DNA of 64,000 nt from Siniperca chuatsi (Eukaryota > Chordata > Actinopteri > Centrarchiformes > Sinipercidae), in the NCBI RefSeq assembly GCF_020085105.1, contig NC_058058.1:6688175-6752174 (forward strand), written 5' to 3'. This document shows, one piece after another, positions 30,900 to 42,200 of the stretch. Every line of letters starts with the position of its first letter. The stretch's first letter is position 1. The translations under genes and the position numbers were made by a program. The notes below the pieces were generated by a model. That model did not search any database. It was not told the DNA's origin and saw only the letters and a list, made by a program, of their open reading frames with translations.

Positions 30900-31270
30900 A
30901 AATATGACTCATTTCCTGCTTTATAGCTAGCTAACGTTAGCTTGCCGGCTTACATCACTGTAGTTGTGGATGAACTGTTAGCATACGAAGCTAAGTAGCA
31001 TAAGAACTAATTTGATGATGAAAAAGACAAACTTTACAAACTTTAAACCTGTAATAACTGATTTTTTTGCCACTTGGGAGCAGCGGAAACAAGTTGTGAA
31101 CACAACATTGTCATATCATCACCTTTTAAGTTGATATATTATCAAACAGTTGCTTCTTTACACATCCAGCAGTTAGGGAGCAACATTATCATTCATTTGA
31201 AGTTGTGTTTGTGTTCACCTGCTTCACCAGCTAGTTGCTAACTGTGTCTGTCTGCTGTTTCCAGCTGAGC
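30900..31270. repeat. Dispersed repeat copy B
   Basis: Diverged direct copy of the 24330-24730 repeat: same order of 'agctagctaacgttagcttgccggct', 'cacatccagcagttagggagcaacatta' and 'caccagctagttgctaactgtgtctgtctgc' blocks. It lies about 6.6 kb from copy A with slc9a1 exon 1 between them. Confidence 0.7.
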
Positions 31271-32832
31271 AGGTGGCGTAAAGTCGGTTTTTAGAGCTGC
31301 TGCTGCTGGAGGCGACACTGGTGAGAGCGGTGAGATTGAACCCAAACAGTTAAGTTGCCGAAAAACCAAAACAATGAGCTGAAAGAAGCTAAAGCGCTCT
31401 GTAGAGTTGGGTGATAATTATCGGTTGGTTCATCACTACGAGCGACATGTTTCACATTAAATACAGTAATTTATTTCCTTGTTAACATAAAAATATTGAT
31501 TAGTGCAGCTTTAAGTTTTACTTCTTCATGTTTTATCTTTGAGTAGCTTTAATGTTCATAATAAATTGTAGTTAATTGTTACCATGCTCATTTGGGAGGT
31601 TGTTAAATCCTGCTTAGGGCCCCAAAACGGCTTGGACCAGCCCTGCATTATTATAGTTATGATACCAACGCTGTTAAAGAGGCATTATGTGAAATAGAAG
31701 AAAATGGTCCACAATCTCATCTCACAATCTCATCTGAAAATGTACCTTTTTGATGTTAAAGAACATGTTGACTTTCGTCTCAGCATCTCATCTATGTCAC
31801 ACAGCCTCGCGGTAAAATCCCTCCCCCTGTCTGAGTTCATTCACATGAGTCGCTCCATACAGATTGTTCAGTCGCCCGACAGTTTTTCGTTTCCCACAAA
31901 ACTTTTCCACATTGATGAAGCCTGAGAACCACGGAGTTGTGTTAATGTTACAAAAAACACCTTGGAAACATCAATATATAGAAGTCTGCACACAAACTGT
32001 GAATGTATTTATTTGAGCATTACATCAAGTTACCAAACTTGTTACTATACAAAGTAAATCATTTGAATGTCTATTAGTGGCATTTTACATTTATAGACAT
32101 TTTGTTTTATTAAATTCTAGTACAAACATGAAATTTAGCAAACTGAAGATGCCCGGGTGAAAAAGGCCTTTCTTATAGCGGCTCATAGTCTATTTAGTCC
32201 TAAATAATAAAAACTTAAAGTGGTGATGCTGCTTTAGGATTTACAATCTAAATGCAAAACATTAAGGTGCTAAAGTACAACATACTAATAACTGAAGTGA
32301 AATTTGCGTGTTTGAGACTAATATCAATAAATAAAACAAGCTTGTATGCTAAGAGAATTTTCTACATCACTGTTTTATTAGATTTTCTGTAGTTATTTTT
32401 ATTAAACATGTTTTTGTGTTTTGTTGTACTATAAAATGCAGGAAATAAAAAAGGCTGCAGGTCAAACTATAATGCTGAGATCCTTGTTGACAGATGATTT
32501 GCTCATTTATTGCATTAAAATACAATCACTGAAGAAATGTGCAGAGTGGTCAAACTACACTTATATTTGCGTGTAAATGTTGTGATTGCACAGAAAGTGT
32601 GAATTGTTTGAACAAATGACAACTCTTCCTGCTGGGACTGAACAATGACTCACATTTTCCACCTGGGACACTTAGATTTTCCTTCAAGCAGACACCACAA
32701 ACACATTATCTCTCTCAACCTCCTCCATCACAAACCTTCTCCGACGTACACAAACAAACAGTCTGTCACGTAAACCGCCCACAGAGCCGCTCTGACAGGC
32801 GGCGGTCTGCTGCTGAGTGTTTCTCATTGATC

Positions 32833-33984
32833 TCAGGCGTTTGGATGCTTCAGATGGACCCTCTCTGCCATCTGCCTGGCGCTGTACAGAGACACTCCCA
32901 TCCCCACTGTGGCCATCGTCATGGCGATGGGATCGATGAGGCTGCTCTGTGGCTGCATCTGGACCTCACCTGAGACCTGCCTCTGCAGACAGGACGGACA
33001 GGAAAATGAAACTTTGATACCAAAGTTGGAAAAGTTCAAATCAGTGGCTTTAAACTGACCAGTAAACGACGCCTCATTTAGTATCTTTTTCATTTGCACT
33101 TGTGTGGCAAGACAGTCAGCTGAATATTAAGTTGAGACTTTATTAGTCACAGAGCCAAAAAGTAGGTGGAGGTGGAACATACAAACCACTTTGCTTAACT
33201 TCAGTTCAATACAAAGATTTGTGTTTTGTGACTGTGTAGTGCATCACTGTTAATGATGCAGCGACATTAAGGTGCCGCTTCTGACCGTCCTCAGCTCTGT
33301 CTTGTATGCATATGTTGCTGGTTTGAACTGTTTAATTCAGTTCAGTACAAAAACTGAGTCCACATGAGCTCTGTTTCTGAGGTCAGCCACCACAGAGTTA
33401 TCACATCATGATGTTTCTCTGGCTTTCGTGGTCTTTCAGCGAGATTTTAAAGCCACTGTATTTAGTATTTAGTAGAATTTTAAAAAATTCAGACAATGGT
33501 AGTATCAGAAAAGACACTGTGGCGACTAACTCCTCCCCACTATATTCATAACATTTCTCTTTCATGCAGCCTCTTGTGTGCAACGTGAACTGTGAGTCTG
33601 AACAGGTTATATAACCTCCTGAGATGAGCTGCATCAGCTTTCTGTAAAATATTAATTCACTTGTTGTCTTTCACTGTCCTCCCTCAATTTAAAGCATTTC
33701 TATAAAAAATGTATTAAAACCAAATACTCCAAATGTTTACTTTCACTGAGTGGATTGATTTATTTGTGCTCTTTAGATTAGAGTGATTTATAATGGATTT
33801 GTCTCCATTGCAGAGATACTACATATTTCTCTGTGTGAAACAATAAATTTGGGGAAAGAAATGTTCCAGGTGTGGAGATGAGTCAAATAAAGACAGAAAT
33901 AATGCTTTTGTGCTCTGAGTGGTTGTGACCCACCTGGAGGAGACGGAAGTATCCTGGTGTCAGTCTTCCTAGTCTGATGATCAT
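32833..33984 (-). CDS. Possible 66-aa single-pass membrane microprotein
   Basis: I do not recognise this gene. Two minus-strand segments join in frame with good splice signals: 33984-33934 (start MIIRLGRLTPGYFRLLQ, then CAG|GTGGGT) and 32982-32833 (preceded by TGTCTGCAG, ending in TGA). The product is 66 aa. The first 17 residues are basic with no acidic residue (Arg4, Arg7, Arg14), like a mitochondrial import signal. A moderately hydrophobic segment follows (IDPIAMTMATVGMGVSLYSA, about residues 33-52), then a basic tail ending LKHPNA. The upstream acceptor CCTGCAG at 34030-34024 suggests the exon spans 34023-33934, so a 5' non-coding exon is expected; a donor at 35171/35170 is a candidate. 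Size and layout resemble small respiratory-chain or assembly proteins, but no family match is claimed. Confidence 0.5.
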
Positions 33985-36273
33985 TTCTGCTGCAGGAGCT
34001 TCTCAGACAAGCCAACAACTTTCCTGCAGGGGAGGAAAAACTGTCATCACTCCTCCACAAGTTTATGTTAACAAAACATCTTTCTTCTTATATCTTATAC
34101 TTCCTATAAGATATAAGAAGAAAGATGTTTTTGAAGGAGGTAGTTCATGAACTTTTTGGTTTGTGACCCCTTAGAACAAAGCTTGTTCTACATGTAATCT
34201 CATCACAAGTTGCATATTTTTATGAGCTGTGAGCAAGAAGAGGTAAAAACTACCCAGTATTTTGCTGAGGTACAGTCAGAAACAATGTACATACTCTTCT
34301 GTAGCAGAAATATGTTTTTTCTTCCAGCCTGTCCCCCATTTATCATCTCGTGACCCCTGAAGCCCAGTTTGTCAAAAGATGTAATGGTTAATTTTGGACA
34401 TTTCGCTGTCTAGTTTATCTGCAGATAATCTGGAAATAATTGAGCCACAATAAAAAGAACTGTGTCTCTTGAATTAAAAAAGGTTTTGTAATTTACTTTT
34501 AGAAAAGCAAAGATTGCAGATGTACTCAGAGCCTTGCGGAGCGTCACTGAATGCAAACTTGTCAGTTTCACTCGTACGATTTATTCAATTCTTACTCGAG
34601 ATCTTTTGTATTTTCACTTGAGTGCTTTTCATCGCAAGTCATTTCACTTCTTCTTTTACAGGTAATATTCTAATCAGTACTTCTCGAATATTCAAGCAGC
34701 CTTTCCACACCTGAACGCTGCATGTTGAATCTACTGTCACCAGTAAAATACCATTAAATATAGTTTTTATTCCTCTGTGTTTAGTTGTATTAAATTTTAT
34801 CACCTGTTAGTACAAACAGAAGCTAAATTAGTTATTTGTAACACAATTCTTAAAAACAACAAAGTCATTATAGCTCCACTCAAGCAAAACTTGTTTCTCA
34901 CTGTTGAAACCTGAAATTTTCCAGTGCTTTAAAATCTTAAAATGGTCAGTTATTTTAATTTATTTGTTTTGAATGTCTTTAAAATGTCAATACAAAACCA
35001 AGTTAAGTGGAAAGAACTCTGAAGTTGTACCAAATCACCAAAGAGTTTCTAAAACACAAACAGTTTTTAGGTAAAACAAAGTCCGTCTCACAGTTTGAAG
35101 TTAACAGGTCCTCGGGGAGTTGATGAGCACCCAGCAGGGATCCAAAAGCAGCACCCACGTTCACCCTCACCTTCATCAGCAGCTCAGCACCCGCAGACAG
35201 ACAGGCAGCATGTGAAGCCCCTCAGCAGCCTGAACAAACAGTGGCAGCCTGTCGCTCTGAAGAGGCTCTTGTGTGTCCCTGCTCTTTTGTGCAGTGTGAA
35301 CATCCCAGTCTGACGGGCTCAACGGGCTCAGTCCGGCTCAACACACACTCACAAAGCTGCATGAAAAGCTCCGGCCTGTCAGAGATGATTTGGTCATCCA
35401 GCCAGTAAAGTGGGTGAGAGCGGAGCGAGAAGGAGAAGTGGCTCTGTGCAGCATGTTGCACGCTTGAAGGAACATGTGTGTTAATGCGCTGCAGCGACTT
35501 ATGTAACCCAAAAACACTAAAGACAAAATACTTTTTAACAGCTGTCCTAAATGGACCTTCTGGGTGCCACAGCTGCCGAACACAACGAGCTGTAGCCTTT
35601 GACATGAGCATTCACTTTTAGTGGACATAATTAGACTTTTTTATGTTAAAAGTAATTTAGTGGTTGTTATTTTGATGTTACATAAGGCCTCAGTCTCCAT
35701 GATGCCACATTGATTGTTCAGGGTCTCACTGTTCATGTTGCACCGTTGGTTATAGAAACAACACATGTTGGATAATTAGTGCATAGAAACACATTTTAAC
35801 ATTGTAATTATACTTTTAATTATCTGAATGTTGTGGACAAAAGGTTTAAAAATCAAATTCTTTAATTACTTTTCATGTTTACTAAATCTTCCATCTGAAA
35901 AACACTTTCATTTTATGCGCATGTTGTTTTATTTATTTAATATACATTAATTTAACAGTTGTACTGTGCATCAGACATGCTGACGTAAGACATGTGAGGC
36001 CACAGAGGCCAGTCAGTTTACTACACTGTGTGTGTTTGTCTATATAAGGGGATTGGAGGTAGACTAGACTACAAGGTTCTGATTGTGCACATCAAGTGAC
36101 CTCATGTCTGCATTTGCTGCCAAAGTCAAATAAAACACTTAAATCTCAATGGACACTGGGGATGAACTGGCTATTAGAAATAAATAACTATTCATGATAA
36201 ACATATTAATGTGCTGCAAAGTTTGGTCTGTAAAATTGTATTGTGTTGTATTAAACCAGATTCTTTGTAGACA
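33985..36273. other. Between the microprotein exons and cfap69
   Basis: Contains the 27-bp perfect palindrome (34073-34131) and a GC-richer block at about 35090-35620 that may be a promoter with a 5' non-coding exon (minus-strand donor AAG|GTGAGG at 35171/35170). The segment next to 36274 is probably cfap69 3' UTR. No other coding sequence is supported. Confidence 0.5.
34073..34131. repeat. 27-bp perfect inverted repeat (hairpin)
   Basis: The left arm 34073-34099 and right arm 34105-34131 are exact reverse complements (27 of 27) with only 5 nt (CTTCC) between them. The arms are AT-rich and read 'aaaacatctttcttctta' then 'tatcttata'. It lies just upstream of the putative microprotein coding exon, so it would be within its intron or 5' region. 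See the finding. Confidence 0.95.
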
Positions 36274-39200
36274 TCAGTCTTTAACAGATACGGTGCTGAA
36301 GTATTCTGGGTCCTGTGTTGTGGGTCCCAGTTCGTCCTGACCTGCAGCCTCGATGGGAGCTCCAGCCAGCGTCAGTTTCACTCCTGCAGGCCCCTGAGCA
36401 TCTGTGCTCTCTACAGACAGGACCTGCCCGATGAAATGCTGAAACACAGCAAACGCAGCATGTGTCAGTGAGTAGGTCTCCTTGTTCTGCTGCACAGCTC
36501 TGCGTCATGAGTACTTAGTAGATACATTTTAACTGATCTCAAAAAAGCAAATTTTTTACAGCCTCAGTGCACAAAATGACCACATTGCCAAAAAGTATTT
36601 CCTTCTTTATGATCACTTCCCCAGGTGTTAGGTTTTTTGGATTTCAAAACTTTTTTTGTCTCTTTTGTGAACCAGACACAATGAATTTCCCCAAATTACA
36701 CTGCAAGACATTTTGATAAAGATAAAACCCTAATTTTCAAGCCTTAAAATCTAATGACAAAGCAGTAGTATATTACATGTTATCTCTTTACTAGATGCTT
36801 CTGTTGTATCTCTGCTTTTATACTAGAGTATTTCTCCCTTTTGTGCTTAAGATCTTGTTGATATTCCTACTGTTTGCCTGTAGAGGCAAAGATTACGTCT
36901 TGTCAGAAAAACTGATTCAACTACCTTGCAGAACACACCGCAGGTTTTATCTCCTAAAGCCAAATTACTTATAGTGAGCAGTACAATACTCTGTGAAGTC
37001 ATATAAATGTTGTGTGTTACCTCTGTAGGATGAACTACAACATCCTCATGCTTTGGTTTGGGTCTGGATGATTCAATGTACTTCTTCCTCTGTGCTTTTA
37101 CTTCCTGTACAAAAAAAGCAGGAAAAAAGTCACATTTGTTAATACTAAAATTAAAAACATAGTTATTCAAATTTATTCTTTGTAACAGCAATGATGACTT
37201 GAGTTTATATCTGTAAATGTTAAAGATAAACCTTCAGGATCTCATAGTTTGAAGTCTTGGAAACGTAACTGTCCCATGACTTGGCTACAAGCTCCTGTTG
37301 CTTCCAATGAGACTTAATCTGCAATACAAAGACACCAGAAAACCAGTCAGAGTGCAAATTATGAAAACAAGATGTCTGCTGCGTCTACATGGATTAAGTC
37401 CCAGAGACAAATTATACACGTTATAATAACATGTGTAGCAGAACTGTGCAGCACAGTTGTCCTCTAGCCGTATCCAACCACTGGCATGGCATTACACAGT
37501 CCATATATATATTTATTTATCAGAAAATGCTTTGAAAGTTTTGATGTGCATCTGAATCTGGATCTGCCTCAAAATACACTACTGAGAGACAATTGTGGGA
37601 TACATGTGACCGATTTCTTTCATTTAAGTTTGTGCGGTAGTCCATGAGGAAAAAAAAACGAATCACTTACTGCCCACGGCCGAGACAGTTGAAACACGTT
37701 TTGTGTGTTGTTAATCAAAGAAAATATCTTCCCCTGACTTTTACTGACTTTGTTTCAGCTGTCTATTCTTGTAGACTCTTGTGATTGTTGAATTAAACTT
37801 TCAGCACCTCTGTGTACATGAGCTCCTCCTCGCTGATGTCGTCCTTCTCCTGTTGCTCCAGGATGCTGTTTTGTTCTGCTGCGACCTTCTTCGCTGTGTC
37901 CTCCGCAATCTTACAGATGGTACTCAGAGCCTCCTCATCAGGCGTGATCGGCCTCACGCCATCCAAACTCAGCTCCCTGCTGATCTCTTCCCACACCTCC
38001 CCGACCTACAGCACCACGACAGACAGCTCAATGTTTACAGTGTTTCTATGTTTTTGTGTCATCTGAAACAGAAGTTTTTGCTTGCTGCATCAAAATTACA
38101 CTTTAACATGTTTGCAGGGGATATGTTGATAACTTTAGAGTTTAAATATACAACAATGAACTGTTTGGTCCCATATTTGGCTCTGCTGTGGGATTCGGCA
38201 CTGACACTGATCTCTATTTGACTCCTGTTACTTCTTAATGTAATAAATAAACTACTTTTCAACGTGATTACAACATCTTTCAAATTATTCTGATGGTGTA
38301 AAAATGACACAGTCCTGATGACAACTGGTGCAAATACAACTCATTTCATATCCAGCACTGGCACTGTCTTTGTTAAATAAACAACAGTTTAACCTTGAAG
38401 TCCAGATATCTCCTGACGATGCTCAAGGTCACATAATGTTTTGTTGACAATCCGGGAAGATCTTGAAAACCTGCAAAAGTAAAAAAAATTATATTTTTCA
38501 CAGCATAGTTTTAAAAGTTCAGCATATATAGCTTTTTGCAAATTTACCATATTACTAATAATAATATTTAGCCTCATACTAGCCTCAACCATAATACTTT
38601 CCTAACACCAGTACAATATTTTGCATTAGGGTAATTGACAACTTAAATGATCCATCCATGTAGTACTAAAAGATTGATATAGATGGTCTAACAGCAAAAG
38701 TTTTGTACATCTACAACATGTCTTAGCCTACAGCTTCTAGGCTACATGATAAAATAACATTAACTACATATTTACAGATGTTGATGAATTGTTTAAATAA
38801 GTGACACTGTATTTACTGCAGTTTGAACTTGGTCTAATTCTTTAATAACTGCTTTACCAAGTTTGCAGAAAATGGAGTAAATCTTTGACCGCAGGTTCTC
38901 TGATAACTCCAGCACTGCTGCACTCGGTACGTTAGCAGGAAATGACAGCTGGGTGTCCCCCTGCTGGTAAAGACTGAGGATGGGCCTCTGGGGATCTTAA
39001 AGTCAAAAGTGAAAAAGTAGAAAATAAGAGGGAAAGACGTATAAATATTAGATATATTGTGCAAATCAATATTGGTACTGCAGCTTCCATAAACCTCCAG
39101 GTTATATTAAATAGGGTTAATCACTGATGACAATATGTGTCTGGACCAAGGCCTCTTTGGTCTGAACTCTTTCTTAATACAAGCCTGCCCTAAAGGTAAC

Positions 39201-42200
39201 CACCTGCTCAACTTTGTTTGACCTATTAGCAGATCCTTTGGTTAGGCCCCTAATCAACAATATTTGACACTTTGCACTTTGTCCTGCACTTTCTACAATG
39301 TGAAAAGTGTGACTCTCTAATTCAAAGAATAAGTTGAAACATGTGAGTTTATCTGATGTTTACTCCCAGTCACTCATGTTCAGATCTGACTGTCTATCTT
39401 CACTTGATCTGCTGATGACTACCAACCAACACATCAGTCTAGATACAAATGACATATTTCATAGATGTAAATATGTTAATGTACTTCCACGCAGGAAAAG
39501 AGGATTGTCACTGACTAATTGCTGTTTAAAGTCTAGTATCATACTGACCTGCGATCCCTCCGTGTTGGTTTCGACTGACTTTCAGCTCCTCCTCCTCCTC
39601 CCTCCACAGCTGCAGCAGGAGTCTGGGAGCCGTCTGACCGCCGTCGTTCCTCCAGCTCAGGATGTGAGACAGAGCGTTCGGGTTGTCACATAACTCCAGC
39701 AGGGTGGCGAGGACGCTCAAGTGTACGCATCTGGGGCTCGACTGTTTTAGAGATACCCAAACAGTTTCATATTAGTACTTTGCATTTAGGTGTATATGGA
39801 TACTGCCTGACAGCAAATACAGCAGTGCTACTTACACTGAGTAAGTCCAGCAGAAGAAATGCCCCCTTTTTAGCCAAAAAGTAATCTTCTGTGGTGTAGC
39901 AGCCTACAATACAGGACCTGATGGGACACAGGCAAACTTTCTCAACCGTGGGAAATCAGTGAGTGCGTTCCTTCTTATTTGTTTACCAAATTCTCCAATA
40001 TATATATAAATTGGTATAAATTGATTCTGGATATGACAAGTGTAACTGTGGCATTTGTTGGTATGTTTCATTATAATAAATAATATAAATTAAATCAGTT
40101 AGCCAGTTAATCTATCAAAGTGTGGTGAGGTTTATCTGAACTGACCACACACAGTCCACAGTGGAGAGGATGAGCTTGTTGTGTCCGAGACCGCTGTAGA
40201 AATTGTTGGAGCCTTTCCTCAGGAAGTGAACGGCCATCTCAACTCCCTCTGATCCAAACAGTTCCTGTGGTACAACATAACAGGACTGTCAACATAGACA
40301 TATTGTATGTTACAAAACTGTAACTGATCTGAGCATGAGATGACATCGGGCTAACAAATATAAACAAAGAAAGTTAGAAGGTAAATCATATTAGTATTTA
40401 AAATTGCGGACAGATGGAATAGCAGTATGGATTAATAATTAAAAACAATACTGGTTTTCACCTTTAGTGCTAATGCAAAAATGTTACATTTATTAATGTT
40501 TTGATTAAAGCGGCTATGTTTAGAATTTGAACATTTCTTAAAATAAGACACAGAGGCAAACAACACTGGCCGCACAAATTTTCACCTGCATTGTCTTATT
40601 TTTACTACAAACAAAAACTTGTCCTTAGAATAATTTGAAAAAGTCACATAGTGGCTTTAAGTTAAACTACTTCTTAGCTGTCTCGCAGTGACTTCTGTAA
40701 TTCAACAGGTTAAATTACAAAGTGCTTTTAAAAGGGTCATAATCTCAGCTTTACCTTTCTGTGCATGTCGCTCTCACACAGCGCTGAAAGTATCAGCTGA
40801 ATATCTGACTTTATCTCCAGGGTGACGACATCCTCGTCATCAGGACTTGCTTCCATCTGCATCAAAATCCCTGAGTACATACAACACGTATGTCTGTAAG
40901 TAAGTAAAGTATATTATTGTGCACTTTGTGATGTGTAAATCAAGTTTTAATCTTATTTACCCAAGAGCTGGTTGATGGTTCCTTGATCACAAAGGTCCTG
41001 GTTGACTGAGTCTTCACCTAAAGACGTCACAGATCTCAGAACTCTGATACAATGACGCATCTGAGCCTTTTTACTGCCTCTTCCTCCTGTGCCATGGAAG
41101 CTGTGACCCTGACCAAAGTAAGCATCTGGGAGAAAGGAGGAATGATAATAATTATACTCTTGTTTTGTGAAAAAAAAAAGGCTACAGTACCCAAATTATT
41201 GTGACATTGTTGAAAACTAGAAAAGGCTAAATTAAGTGTGCTTGCATGCACTTAAAATTGCAGGTGCAAAACTGTAAACTGGTTACAATGTCTTAAAATG
41301 TTCATTGTTTGCATGTGGGATGTTGTATGGGAGTTGCAGTTGAAATTGAAGCACTTAAAGTAGTTGAAGTGTCAGTTATAGTTGAAGCACAATAAGGGTT
41401 TGAAGTGTCTCTTGAAGTGTAACCCCTGAAAGCATTTTGAATTTTAGTTTCAAGTTTGAAGTTTCAAGCACTTGAAATGTCTGTTGACCTGTAGACAATA
41501 AATTTAATGGATGAATGTTTTTTGGCTTTTAGCTGATCCACAACATCTTAGAGTGAGTGAACAAGGACTCAGTGTTTTGCTCAAGGGCACTCTGACAGCA
41601 CACATTGGTGTTTGATCTTTGACCTTTCAGATTCAGGACAGGCGCTTTTTAGTCTCTTGCTTGTCTCTACTCGTGTTTTGCTGCACCCTCACCTTGCCTC
41701 ACGCACCAGTCCAGCAGGAGCAGTAGACACGCGTTTCCTTGACAGGACATGTAGTCAACCAACATGAGCGGAGCGACGGTGGCCAGGGTGGCCAGCGCCT
41801 GCAGCTGGAGCTCCTCCTGCTGGACGGAGGACCAGTGACGCGAACCTGACCGGCGCTCAGATGAGGCAGCAGGCGGCTTCACAAGCGTCAGCAGAGCAAG
41901 CATAACTCTTTCTTCTTTATAAAGCTAAGAGAGGAAAACATGGAGGGAACATGCAGGGTGTTATAAATGTCATATTTAGACTTATCACTACATTTATTCA
42001 AACAATTAAGAGTGTGTGACTTACCTGCAGGGCAGCTAAATCATTTGACATTAAAACCAACAGATTCAACAGCAGCTTCTTCATTTTCAAGTCTTCGTTA
42101 CTGAAGTTGAGCTTGAGGTTGCTGACCAAAGGGTTGTGACTTTTCACTAAAACATAAATTAAGCAATTGTGTTATCATAAAAGGTGCTACTGTACTCACA

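Larger units (their letters stand above)
28485..32832. other. Intergenic: slc9a1 promoter side and repeats
   Basis: The first few hundred bases (28485-28960) hold the slc9a1 5' UTR and promoter, relatively GC-rich with 'gaagatgaagatgagga' just upstream of the ATG. From 28970 to 31270 it is almost all dispersed repeat. From 31300 to 32830 I see no gene or named element. Confidence 0.6.

Noticed and set aside
35222-35628. 129- and 96-codon minus-strand frames
   Set aside because: No recognisable domain and overlapping frames compete. The GC-richer block is better explained as a promoter or 5' UTR.
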